Below are positions 35,177 to 44,098 of a DNA stretch of 64,000 nt, piece after piece. The DNA comes from Pseudomonas alkylphenolica (GTDB lineage: Bacteria > Pseudomonadota > Gammaproteobacteria > Pseudomonadales > Pseudomonadaceae): assembly GCF_000746525.1 (NCBI RefSeq), contig NZ_CP009048.1, positions 1,419,501-1,483,500 on the forward strand, in the 5' to 3' direction. The position numbers and the translations under genes are program-made. The notes beneath the pieces were generated by a model. That model did no database searches and was not told the DNA's origin. It was given only the letters and a program-made list of their open reading frames with translations. How positions within the stretch are numbered: the first letter of the stretch is position 1; each line of letters begins with the position of its first letter.

Positions 35177-35207
35177 AAGGTTATCCACAATAAATGTGGA
35201 TAACCTT
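35177..35207. promoter_or_regulatory. Perfect dyad of two DnaA boxes
   Basis: Arms of 13 bp (35177-35189 and 35195-35207) with a 5-bp ATAAA spacer form a perfect inverted repeat, and each contains TTATCCACA, the exact DnaA box. The dyad lies 27 bp before the YkvA gene. Such pairs could bind DnaA, or in RNA form a weak hairpin. Confidence 0.6.
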
Positions 35208-35233
35208 TCCCTCGGTCATGCCCTGGAGGCTGT

Positions 35234-35674
35234 ATGAAAGCACCCTGGACCTTCGCCCGTTTTCTGCCGCTGGCCGAGCGCTTGCTCAGCCGCGGTCGTT
35301 TACCGGCGCTGATTTTTGCCGTGGCGCGTAAAGGGCCACGGCTGAGCAAGCTGCGTGAAGATGTCGGTCTGATGCAGGCCCTGTGCCTGGCCTGGTGGCG
35401 TGGTGAGTACCGGACCATCAGCCCAAAGGCGCTGGTGACCGTGGTGGCCGGCCTGCTGTATTTCGTCAGCCCTGTGGATGCCATCCCGGACTGGTTGCTG
35501 GGTGTCGGCATGCTCGATGACATCGCCGTGCTGGCCTGGGTGCTCAAAGCGGTGTCTGATGAACTCGCCGCTTTCAGCGCCTGGCGCCATCGCCAGGCAC
35601 CGGAAAAACTGCGGGTGGTCGAACGTCTGCCGGCTACGCCGGAAGCCCTGCGCCTGGAGCATCCAAAAGGCTAA
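35234..35674 (+). CDS. YkvA/DUF1232 family membrane protein
   Basis: A 146-residue protein with the DUF1232 core: TVVAGLLYFVSPVDAIPDWL, a membrane helix and the SPVDAIPD signature at about residues 77-84, followed by GMLDDIAVLAWVLKAVSDEL. Function of the family is unknown. GGAGG precedes the ATG at 35234. A dyad of DnaA boxes lies upstream. It is followed by an AT-rich promoter for the XRE gene. Confidence 0.88.
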   Translation: MKAPWTFARFLPLAERLLSRGRLPALIFAVARKGPRLSKLREDVGLMQALCLAWWRGEYRTISPKALVTVVAGLLYFVSPVDAIPDWLLGVGMLDDIAVLAWVLKAVSDELAAFSAWRHRQAPEKLRVVERLPATPEALRLEHPKG

Positions 35675-35718
35675 TTACATCAGGACCCTGCACACCCTTG
35701 CTGGCTGGTAATATAATT

Positions 35719-35756
35719 GGCATAAGGATTATGCCTACCGATTACATATCGTAATC
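35719..35756 (+). promoter_or_regulatory. AT-rich promoter/operator with two inverted repeats
   Basis: GGCATAA-GGA-TTATGCC (35719-35735) and GATTAC-ATATC-GTAATC (35740-35756) are both perfect inverted repeats. TTGGCA (35717) and the TACATAT region at a spacing near 18 bp could be the -35 and -10. The repeats cover them, as expected for autorepression by the XRE protein encoded 17 bp downstream. Confidence 0.6.
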
Positions 35757-35772
35757 CTACAAGGGGGTTGTA

Positions 35773-36111
35773 ATGGGTATTCAGGTCATCAGCCGGGACG
35801 GTCAACCCGAGTATGCGGTTGTACCCTGGGAGCAGTACCAGGCACTACTGAAGGCCGCCGGTCAGCTTGAATCGGCAGCCATCGAGAACACACAGGTCAC
35901 CCCTCCACAAAGCGCCAGCTTGCCGAGTTTCAGCGAGTTGGCGCGTTTGCGTGAGGGCAAGGGACTGGCAGCCGAACAACTGGCGCGCAGCGTCGGCATC
36001 AGTCCGGTGTACCTGGCCCTGATCGAGAGTGGCGAGCGCCAGCCGGATGCCGCGATTCGCCGCAGCCTGGCCTGGGAGCTGGGGGTGGCCGGATGGAGCG
36101 AGCCGTCGTGA
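35773..36111 (+). CDS. XRE-family helix-turn-helix regulator
   Basis: A 112-residue protein. The first 30 residues (MGIQVISRDGQPEYAVVPWE, then QYQALL) resemble the small N-terminal domain of PHD/antitoxin-type proteins, and residues 55-108 are an XRE helix-turn-helix (LAAEQLARSVGISPVYLALIE, SGERQPDAAIRRSLA). AAGGGGG precedes the ATG. The inverted repeats upstream suggest autoregulation. It is coupled by a GTGA overlap to a second small protein. The pair has the size and order of toxin-antitoxin loci, but the partner is not a known toxin, so this is not claimed. Confidence 0.85.
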   Translation: MGIQVISRDGQPEYAVVPWEQYQALLKAAGQLESAAIENTQVTPPQSASLPSFSELARLREGKGLAAEQLARSVGISPVYLALIESGERQPDAAIRRSLAWELGVAGWSEPS

Positions 36112-36482
36112 GCAGCGTACGGATCAGCCGCCAGCACTGGGAAGGTCTGCTTGGCGAGCTTGACCTGGCCCGTCGCCAACGCCACCTGTTGACCTACCGC
36201 GCCTTGCTCGAGCGCCTGCAACTGCCAAGCCCGGCCATGCAGACCCTGACCGCTGCCCTGGAGCATCTGGCGGCGCTGGATGCCCGTGCTGAACAGCCGC
36301 TGCGCAGTTCGCTGGTTATCAGCCAGGGTGCCAGCCGATTGCCGCGCACCGGCTTCTTCGAGTGCGTGGAGCGCCTGGGACGTTTTTCCGGGCCATCGGA
36401 CGGTATGGCCGCCGCGTCCTGGCATGCCTCGGAAGTGGTGCGGGTGTTCGAGTACAGCTACCCGGAAAAAGAAGAAGCCTGA
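36108..36482 (+). CDS. Hypothetical protein coupled to the XRE regulator
   Basis: A 124-residue protein if it starts with GTG at 36108, which overlaps the XRE stop as GTGA and has GGAG upstream; an ATG at 36093 would add five residues. It is basic, mostly helical in its first half (RQHWEGLLGELDLARRQRHLL) and has no membrane segment or recognised motif; a beta-rich C-terminus ends VVRVFEYSY. The conserved coupling suggests it works with the XRE protein. The 3' end overlaps the convergent EAL-GGDEF gene by 25 bp. Confidence 0.7.
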   Translation: MSSVRISRQHWEGLLGELDLARRQRHLLTYRALLERLQLPSPAMQTLTAALEHLAALDARAEQPLRSSLVISQGASRLPRTGFFECVERLGRFSGPSDGMAAASWHASEVVRVFEYSYPEKEEA

Positions 36483-38236
36483 ACCGCCGGCGCCGTATCG
36501 ATCAGGTACAGGCTGTACCCGCTCAGGTCTTTGGCCTGATGCTTGGCTTGTGACGCCAGCTCCGCCAGCTGCCCGGCATCGAGGTCGGCGCAGGCTTGCG
36601 GGCGTAGGTGCACCACGCCGATCGAGAGCGACAGCAGGGCGTACTCCTGGCGTTGCCCCTGACGGTTGGCGGCAATGAAGCCCCCGGCCTGCATATGCTC
36701 AGGCCGATAGAAGCGCCGACACTGGCGTTGAAAGTCTTCCAGCAGCAACTGCAACCTGCGCTCCCAGTCAGCCGAACCCAGCACCAGCATGAAATCGTCG
36801 CCGCCGATGTGGCCGACGAAGTCATGATTGGGGTCGACCCGCTCGTTCAAGCACTGGGCCAGGCACAGCAGCACCTCATCGCCACGGGCATAGCCGTAGA
36901 TGTCGTTGAACGGCTTGAAACTGTCGATATCCACATAACAGATCGCCGCCTCACGCTGCTGTTGCAGCAGGCGCGTCAGGCACTGCTGGATCGGCACGTT
37001 GCCGGGCAGCAAGGTCAGGGGATTGGCGTAACGGGCCTGCTGGATCTTCTGTTCGGTAATCAGCTTGAGCACGTCGATCACCCGGCCCAGGCCCAGGTAG
37101 CGGCCGTTGTGGATAATGATGAAATCTTCTTCGATGCGCTGGCGGGCACGACTGGTGAGCAGGCGGCTGACCTGTTGCAATGACTGCGTCAGCTCTACTG
37201 CGAGGAAGTCGTCACTCATCAGCCGGCTGATCGGCTTGCGGGCGAACAGGTCGGTGGCAAACGGCTTGAGCAGCGCATCGGAGAGCGAGTGGCGGTGAAC
37301 GATACCGCAGGGTTGGCGGCGTTCGTTGAGCACCGCCAAAGAGTTGAGGTTGGCCTGGCGGCGGAACAGCTCCAGCACCTGCGCCGTCGGTGTGTCCTGG
37401 CTCACCGCAGGTTGTTCGTTGAGCAGGGCGGCGAGGTTGCCGCCGTCTTCGCTGAGCACCTGGATATCCCGGTTGGGGCTGCCCAGCATCTGCTGGACGT
37501 CCCGTGACGGTTGTTCCTGAGGACGGCCGAGCAGATAACCCTGGACCAGGTCGACGCCCATTTCGGTCAGCACCTTGAGTTCTTCGGCAAGCTCGATGCC
37601 CTCGGCGATCACTTGGGCCCGTGAGGCCCGGGCGATTTGCAAAATGGAGCCGACAAATTCACGCTTGACCGCGTCGAGGTGAATACCGTCGATGAAATGC
37701 CGGTCGATCTTGACGTAATCAGGGCGCAGTTCCGACCACAAGCGCAGGCTCGAATAACCGGCACCGAGGTCATCTAGGGCAATTGAAAAACCCATGTCGC
37801 GGTAATGGTGCAGGGCATTGAACAACAGCTGGAAATCGTCGGTCGGGGTTTGCTCGGTCAGTTCGATAACCACGCGGCTGGGCGGTACGCCGAGGTCATG
37901 GAGCATCTTCAGGGTGCGTCCGGACTGGTACTGCGGCTCGAGCAACGACTCGGGCGAGACGTTGAGAAACAACTTGCCTTCAAGGTTCTGCTGGCTGAAG
38001 CGCCGGCAGGCGCTTTCGCGGCAGGCCACTTCCAGCTCGGTCAGGCGCCCGGCCTGGCGGGCCACGGCGAACAGGTTGATCGGCGAGTGCAGCGGGCTGT
38101 TGGAGGGGCCGCGGCTCAACGCTTCGTAACCGAGGATGCGCCGCTCAGACAGGCAGACTATGGGCTGGAACAGGCTGTGCAGGGCGCTTTGAGCAAGAAT
38201 GGTGCTCAACGCACTGAGCTGTTCGGTCACGGTCAT
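36458..38236 (-). CDS. EAL-CBS-GGDEF signalling protein
   Basis: A 592-residue cyclic-di-GMP protein. Domain order: EAL (about 20-250; E38-A39-L40, later DDLGAGYSS and AEGIE), a pair of CBS-like modules (about 270-400; ALLNEQPAVSQDTPT region), then GGDEF (about 420-580). The GGDEF site reads GGDDF (478-482), so its cyclase activity may be changed, while the EAL domain keeps the phosphodiesterase residues. No membrane or signal segments are seen. A CBS pair suggests control by an adenine nucleotide. It resembles, from memory, PA3258 and lies next to prc as there. Confidence 0.9.
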   Translation of the reverse strand: MTVTEQLSALSTILAQSALHSLFQPIVCLSERRILGYEALSRGPSNSPLHSPINLFAVARQAGRLTELEVACRESACRRFSQQNLEGKLFLNVSPESLLEPQYQSGRTLKMLHDLGVPPSRVVIELTEQTPTDDFQLLFNALHHYRDMGFSIALDDLGAGYSSLRLWSELRPDYVKIDRHFIDGIHLDAVKREFVGSILQIARASRAQVIAEGIELAEELKVLTEMGVDLVQGYLLGRPQEQPSRDVQQMLGSPNRDIQVLSEDGGNLAALLNEQPAVSQDTPTAQVLELFRRQANLNSLAVLNERRQPCGIVHRHSLSDALLKPFATDLFARKPISRLMSDDFLAVELTQSLQQVSRLLTSRARQRIEEDFIIIHNGRYLGLGRVIDVLKLITEQKIQQARYANPLTLLPGNVPIQQCLTRLLQQQREAAICYVDIDSFKPFNDIYGYARGDEVLLCLAQCLNERVDPNHDFVGHIGGDDFMLVLGSADWERRLQLLLEDFQRQCRRFYRPEHMQAGGFIAANRQGQRQEYALLSLSIGVVHLRPQACADLDAGQLAELASQAKHQAKDLSGYSLYLIDTAPAVQASSFSG

Positions 38237-38256
38237 GGCGGCACTACCTTGAAAAA

Positions 38257-38288
38257 AAGGGACTGAGGCCAGCGGCGCTCAGTCCCTT
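38257..38288 (-). terminator. Terminator of prc
   Basis: A perfect 11-bp stem (38257-38267 with 38278-38288, ending in AAGGGACTGAG) followed by a T run on the minus strand. It lies just after the prc stop and before the EAL-GGDEF start. Confidence 0.9.
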
Positions 38289-38359
38289 ATTTCACGACAG
38301 AATCGTGACTGTTTAATGACGCAATGGAGGCACAGTCACATTATTTTGCCATCACCTTT

Positions 38360-40447
38360 TTACGGGTTGTTCTTTGCCACTGCCGAATTCAGGCCCAGGT
38401 AGTCGAGCAGGATCCGCCCGGACTCCGACAGGTAGGCGTCGTCTTCCGGTTTGGTATCGTCCGGCTCGACCGGCAGGGCGTCTTCGTCTTCCTTCTTCAG
38501 TTCCTTGAGCGGTTCTTCGCCCTTGGCCTTGCGTCGGGTGTTTTCCAGGGCCAGCTGCTTGCTTTCGATATCGGCATGCTGGGCACGACGCTCGACTTCG
38601 TTGAGGCTGACGGTTTTCTCGTTCATCAGCTTCTGGGTCAGCGCCAGGCGGTCGCGAATGTAGACGAACTCCGGATCCTTGGCGGTGCGGGCATCGTGGC
38701 GGGCCTTGAGCTGGGCCAGGAACGGTTTGAACGGATCAACCGCAGGCCTGATCGCCGGGCGGATGGTGTCCCACGGCATGGCTTCGGGCAGGGCGCTTTC
38801 GCCAATTTCCTTGGTGTCGATGATCGACGGGTAGTCGATATCCGGCAGCACGCCTTGATGCTGGGTGCTCTGCCCGGAAACCCGGTAGAACTTGGCCAGG
38901 GTCAGCTTCAGTTCGCCATGGTTGAGCGGCTGGATGGTCTGCACGGTGCCTTTGCCGAAGGTCTGGCCGCCAAGGATCAGCGCGCGGTGGTAGTCCTGCA
39001 TGGCGCCGGCGAAAATCTCCGAAGCCGAGGCCGACAGGCGATTGACCACCAGGGCCAGCGGACCTTTGTAGAAGGCGCCGGGGTTTTCGTCTTCGAGCAC
39101 GTCGACACGACCATCGGCGTTACGCACCAGTACGGTCGGGCCCTTGTCGATGAACAGGCTGGTCAGCTCGGTGGCTTCCTGCAGGGAACCGCCGCCGTTG
39201 TTGCGCAGGTCGATGACCACGCCGTCGACTTTTTCCTTCTGCAGTTCGGTGAGCAGCTTCTTCACGTCGCGGGTGGTGCTCTTGTACTCCGGATCGCCGG
39301 CACGGAAGGCCTTGAAGTCCAGGTAGAAGGCCGGGATCTCGATGATGCCGAGCTTGTAGTCGCGGCCATCCTGCTTGAGCTTGAGCACCGATTTTTTCGC
39401 CGCCTGCTCTTCAAGCTTCACCGCCTCGCGGGTGATCGGCACGATCTTGCTGGTCTGGTCGTTCGGTGCGTTGCTCGCCGGGATCACTTCCAGGCGCACC
39501 ACCGAACCTTTCGGCCCGCGGATCAGTTTGACCACTTCGTCCAGGCGCCAGCCGATCACGTCGACCATTTCCTTGTCGCCCTGGGCGACACCGATGATCT
39601 TGTCGGCCGGGGCCACTTGCTTGGTCTTGGCGGCAGGGCCGGCCGGCACCAGGCGGACGATCTTGACCTGATCGTTGTCGCTTTGCAGCACGGCACCGAT
39701 ACCTTCGAGCGACAGGCTCATGTTGATATCGAAGTTTTCCGCGTTGTCCGGCGACAGGTAGTTGGTATGCGGGTCGTAGGACTGGGCAAAGGTGTTGATA
39801 TAGGTCTGGAAGATGTCTTCGGCGCGGGTCTGGTCCAGACGCGTGAGCTGGTTCTTGTAGCGTTTGGTCAGCAGCTCCTGGATCGCCTTGGGCTCTTTGC
39901 CAGCGATTTTCAGGCGCAGGACTTCATCTTTGACACGTTTGCGCCAGAGGTCGTCGAGTTCGGCCTGGGTCTTGATCCAGGGCGCGTCCTTACGGTCGAC
40001 CAGCAGGGTCTCATTAGTGGTGAAGTCGAAGTTGTCGACGCCCTTGTTCAGCTCGGCCAGGGCGAAGTCCAGACGCGATTTGACCCGGTCCAGATAACGC
40101 TTGTAGATGGTGAAGCCGGGATCGAGATTGCCACTTTTGAGGAAATCGTCGAACTGGGTCTTCCACTTGTCGAACTCGGCGACGTCACTGGCCAGGAAAT
40201 AGCTGCGGGCCGGATCGAGCAGCTTGATGTAGCTGTCGTAGATGATCACCGAGCGCGCATCGTTGAGCGGCGGCTTGCTGTAGTGGTGGCGCTTGAGCAG
40301 CTCGACCACGTTGAGGCTGGCGACCACTTCATCGCGATCGGGCTGGAGTTTATCCCAGCTGTTGGCGGCCCATGCATTGCCCGCCAACGGCAGACTGCCC
40401 AGACCGATCAACAGTGCAAGGGTGGTGCTTGGCAAAAAATGCTTCAT
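38360..40447 (-). CDS. prc: Carboxy-terminal processing protease Prc (Tsp)
   Basis: A 695-residue periplasmic serine protease that degrades proteins by their hydrophobic C-terminus; in P. aeruginosa (AlgO) it contributes to control of alginate through MucA. A signal peptide precedes AANSWDKLQ. A PDZ domain (about 240-320, with EGIGAVLQ) is followed by the protease domain with the Ser of SASAS and the Lys of FGKGT 25 residues apart, the Ser-Lys dyad. The last part is Lys/Glu-rich and may be the DUF3340-type tail. The start at 40447 gives the signal peptide; an upstream ATG at 40480 is possible. Confidence 0.95.
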   Translation of the reverse strand: MKHFLPSTTLALLIGLGSLPLAGNAWAANSWDKLQPDRDEVVASLNVVELLKRHHYSKPPLNDARSVIIYDSYIKLLDPARSYFLASDVAEFDKWKTQFDDFLKSGNLDPGFTIYKRYLDRVKSRLDFALAELNKGVDNFDFTTNETLLVDRKDAPWIKTQAELDDLWRKRVKDEVLRLKIAGKEPKAIQELLTKRYKNQLTRLDQTRAEDIFQTYINTFAQSYDPHTNYLSPDNAENFDINMSLSLEGIGAVLQSDNDQVKIVRLVPAGPAAKTKQVAPADKIIGVAQGDKEMVDVIGWRLDEVVKLIRGPKGSVVRLEVIPASNAPNDQTSKIVPITREAVKLEEQAAKKSVLKLKQDGRDYKLGIIEIPAFYLDFKAFRAGDPEYKSTTRDVKKLLTELQKEKVDGVVIDLRNNGGGSLQEATELTSLFIDKGPTVLVRNADGRVDVLEDENPGAFYKGPLALVVNRLSASASEIFAGAMQDYHRALILGGQTFGKGTVQTIQPLNHGELKLTLAKFYRVSGQSTQHQGVLPDIDYPSIIDTKEIGESALPEAMPWDTIRPAIRPAVDPFKPFLAQLKARHDARTAKDPEFVYIRDRLALTQKLMNEKTVSLNEVERRAQHADIESKQLALENTRRKAKGEEPLKELKKEDEDALPVEPDDTKPEDDAYLSESGRILLDYLGLNSAVAKNNP

Positions 40448-40531
40448 GCTGATTCGACGTAGGGACAATTGATCACGCATATTAGGCCGTCTTTGAATTC
40501 GCCGGTTCCATAAAAACCGGACGCATAATGC

Positions 40532-40560
40532 AAAAAGCCCGGGGCTACAGCACCCGGGCT
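40532..40560 (-). terminator. Terminator-like hairpin upstream of prc
   Basis: AGCCCGGG/CCCGGGCT with a nine-base loop and a T5 run on the minus strand. It lies before the prc start, not after a minus-strand gene, so it may be an attenuator in the prc leader or stop antisense transcription. On the plus strand it has no T run. Confidence 0.6.
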
Positions 40561-40587
40561 CAGTCATGACACAACTATGGAGGCACT

Positions 40588-41550
40588 GTGAAGGCATTGC
40601 AAGGCGTTGACGGACATGTGGAGTGGGTTGCGACGACAAGTCCAGCTTGCGATATCGGTCAAGTACGAATTCGCGTGGCTGCTGCCGGCCTCAATCGTGC
40701 CGATCTGCTGCAGCGTGCCGGGCTCTATCCGCCGCCGCCGGGAGCCAGCGAGTTTCTGGGGCTGGAGTGCTCCGGGGTGATCAGCGAAGTGGGCGCTGGC
40801 TCCTCGTGGCAGGTCGGTGACCGGGTGTGTGCGCTGCTTTCCGGTGGCGGCATGGCCGAAGAGGTCGTGGTTGATGCCCGTCATGTCCTGCCGGTGCCGG
40901 AAGGCCTGAGCCTGCAGGAGGCTGCGGCGATTCCCGAGGTGTATGCGACGGCCTGGCTCAACGTGTTCCAGCTGGCCGGGCTGAAGCCGGGCGAGAAGGT
41001 TTTGCTGCATGCCGGCGCCAGTGGCGTGGGCTCGGCCGCGATCCAGCTGTGCAAGGCCTTTGGCAGCCCGTGCTGGGTCAGTGTCGGCTCGGCTGAGCGC
41101 CTGGCCTACTGCGAAAGTCTCGGCGCCACTGGAGGCGTGGTGCGTGGCGAAGACCTCACCGGCCTGAATGATTTCGGCCCGTTCGATGTGATCCTCGATC
41201 CGGTCGGCGCCAACTATGCCGAGCTCAACCTCAAGCTGCTGGCCCGTGACGGACGCTGGGTGATTATCGGCCTGATGGGCGGGCGCAAGGCCGAGCTGGA
41301 CCTGGCTCAGCTGTTGCTCAAGCGTGTACAGGTGCTGGGTTCGACCCTGCGTACCCGGGATGATCAGTTCAAGGCTGATCTGCTCAGCGATCTGGGGCAG
41401 CAGGTGTGGCCGTTGTTCACTGAAGGCAGGCTCAAGCCGCAGCTGGCCAAGGCCTTTGCGATCAAGGATGCCGAGGCGGCGTTTGCCGAGCTTGAGAGCA
41501 ACCAGGTGTCGGGCAAGCTGGTTTTGGTGATCGACGACAGTCTGGTGTAA
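40588..41550 (+). CDS. NAD(P)H quinone oxidoreductase (zinc-free MDR family, PIG3-like)
   Basis: A 320-residue medium-chain dehydrogenase/reductase lacking the zinc ligands. The NADPH-binding Rossmann motif is HAGASGVGSAAIQLCKAFG (about residues 147-165) and the N-terminal GLNRADLLQRAGLYPPPPG is characteristic of the PIG3/TP53I3-type quinone reductases. It reduces quinones or enones using NADPH. It starts with GTG (40588), with GGAGG upstream. It is divergent from prc and corresponds, from memory, to the gene next to prc in PAO1 as well. Confidence 0.9.
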   Translation: MKALQGVDGHVEWVATTSPACDIGQVRIRVAAAGLNRADLLQRAGLYPPPPGASEFLGLECSGVISEVGAGSSWQVGDRVCALLSGGGMAEEVVVDARHVLPVPEGLSLQEAAAIPEVYATAWLNVFQLAGLKPGEKVLLHAGASGVGSAAIQLCKAFGSPCWVSVGSAERLAYCESLGATGGVVRGEDLTGLNDFGPFDVILDPVGANYAELNLKLLARDGRWVIIGLMGGRKAELDLAQLLLKRVQVLGSTLRTRDDQFKADLLSDLGQQVWPLFTEGRLKPQLAKAFAIKDAEAAFAELESNQVSGKLVLVIDDSLV

Positions 41551-41556
41551 GCGGCT

Positions 41557-41621
41557 GATCGCGGGGCAAGCCCGCTCCCACAGGGTCATCTTCACCTGTG
41601 GGAGCGGGCTTGCCCCGCGAT
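41557..41621. repeat. REP pair 5
   Basis: Tight inverted REP pair between the convergent quinone reductase and HAD genes. Confidence 0.92.
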
Positions 41622-41630
41622 GCTTTTTAT

Positions 41631-42284
41631 TCAAGACCAGCTATGAATCGGCCAGCCATTTTTCTCAGCCTGCTCACGCAACACCGGGTCCGGATTGACC
41701 ACATGCGGGTAATCCACCTTCAGCAACAGCGGCAGGTCATTACGCGAGTCGGAATAGAAGCTCGCGCCTTCCAGGTTCTCTTCTTCCTGATCCAGCCATT
41801 CCAGCAAGCGGGTGATCTTGCCTTCACGGTAGGTCAGGGTGCCGACGGTCTTGCCGGTGTAAACACCGTTCACCACCTCCAGCTCGATGCCGAGAATTTC
41901 ATCAATGCCCAGGCGTTCGGCAATCGGCGCGACCAGATGGGTGCCGGAGGCGGAGATCACCAGGATCCGGTCACCCGCCTTGCGATGGGCGGCGATGGTA
42001 CGGGTTGCCTCGCTGAAGATGATCGGCTCGATGAAATCTTCCACCCACGGCCCCACCAGATGATCGACTTCAGCCGGTGTACGTCCGATCAACGGCTCCA
42101 GACTGAAGGCCATGTAATCCTCCATGGCCAGGTGCCCGCGGCCGTAGGCGTCCATCAGTTCCTTGTCGCGACGCAGGAAGGATTCGCCATCGACCCAGCC
42201 AAGGCGGGCCATCTGCTCGCTCCACAACGAGGCGCAATCGCCGTGGATCAGGGTTTCATCCAGATCGAAAATCGCTAGTGCCAT
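41631..42284 (-). CDS. HAD-IB family phosphatase (SerB/PSP-like)
   Basis: A 217-residue cytosolic HAD hydrolase. Motif I is DLDET (Asp7, Asp9), motif II the Ser of ISASGTH, and DSRNDLPLL is motif IV. The IB group includes phosphoserine, phosphorylethanolamine/choline and related phosphatases. It is the last gene of the ABC operon (25 bp after the ATPase), so it could dephosphorylate a product of the imported compound. AGGAG precedes the start. The exact substrate is not known. Alternative: a general phosphoserine-type phosphatase. Confidence 0.85.
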   Translation of the reverse strand: MALAIFDLDETLIHGDCASLWSEQMARLGWVDGESFLRRDKELMDAYGRGHLAMEDYMAFSLEPLIGRTPAEVDHLVGPWVEDFIEPIIFSEATRTIAAHRKAGDRILVISASGTHLVAPIAERLGIDEILGIELEVVNGVYTGKTVGTLTYREGKITRLLEWLDQEEENLEGASFYSDSRNDLPLLLKVDYPHVVNPDPVLREQAEKNGWPIHSWS

Positions 42285-42309
42285 GTTCAGAAATACTCCT
42301 GTGCAACCC

Positions 42310-43299
<990 letters not shown>

Positions 43300-43300
43300 A

Positions 43301-44098
43301 TCAGGACTTGTCCTTGTTCAGGCGGTTGGCTGCCCAGGTCAGCACCAGCACGAAGAGGAAATAGGAAATCACCAGCGCACTGTTGAAGTGACCACTGCTG
43401 TTGCGCATGTTGTTCAGGTACACCTGCAGGGTCTCGTAGCGGGTGCCGACCAGCAGGTTGGCGAAGACGAACTCGCCAAACAGGAACGAGAACGACAGCA
43501 GCAAGGCCACCAGCAGGCCCTTGCGCAGGTTCGGCAGTACCACCAGGAACGCCGCCTGGAAGGTGCTGGCGCCGAGCAGTTGGGCGGCGTCCATCAGGTC
43601 GCGCAGGTTGATTGCCTGCAGGTTGTTGGTAATCGCCCGGTACATGAACGGCAAGGCCACGGTGAAATAGCAGCCGATCAGGATCCACGGCGTGCCGACC
43701 ATGGCCATCGGCCCGGAACCGTACAGCTGCAGCAGGCCCACCGAAGACACCACGGGCGGCACGGCGAAGGGCAGCAGAATGAGGATGTTCATCAGCGCAT
43801 CGAGCCGCGGGAAGTGGTAGTGGACCACGAACAGCAACGGCAGGATCAGCAGCACCGACAGCAGCAGCGCACCGACACAGACCAGCAGCGACTGGCCGAA
43901 GGCAGCCAGAAAGCGCGGATCGCTCCATAGCGCCAGGTACCACTTGAAGGTCAGGCCGCTGGGTAACAGGCTCGCCGACCAGCTGGTGGCCAGGGAGTAG
44001 AGGAGGGTGCCCGCCAGCGGCAGCAACAGGATGATGAACAGCAGGTACACCATCAGGCGATGGTAGAGGCGGCTCGTGCCCGGTTCAGCGCGCGACAT
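43301..44098 (-). CDS. ABC transporter permease, second
   Basis: A 265-residue inner-membrane protein with six predicted helices and the EAA-like loop (DLMDAAQLLGASTFQAAFLVVLPNL). It resembles the 2-aminoethylphosphonate/iron-type permeases. It overlaps the first permease by 14 bp, so the two are translated together. A strong SD (GAGGAGC) lies in the end of the first gene. Confidence 0.92.
   Translation of the reverse strand: MSRAEPGTSRLYHRLMVYLLFIILLLPLAGTLLYSLATSWSASLLPSGLTFKWYLALWSDPRFLAAFGQSLLVCVGALLLSVLLILPLLFVVHYHFPRLDALMNILILLPFAVPPVVSSVGLLQLYGSGPMAMVGTPWILIGCYFTVALPFMYRAITNNLQAINLRDLMDAAQLLGASTFQAAFLVVLPNLRKGLLVALLLSFSFLFGEFVFANLLVGTRYETLQVYLNNMRNSSGHFNSALVISYFLFVLVLTWAANRLNKDKS

Noticed and set aside
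35773..36482. Type II toxin-antitoxin locus
   Set aside because: The second protein has no known toxin fold; only gene size and coupling fit. Kept as a finding, not as a call.
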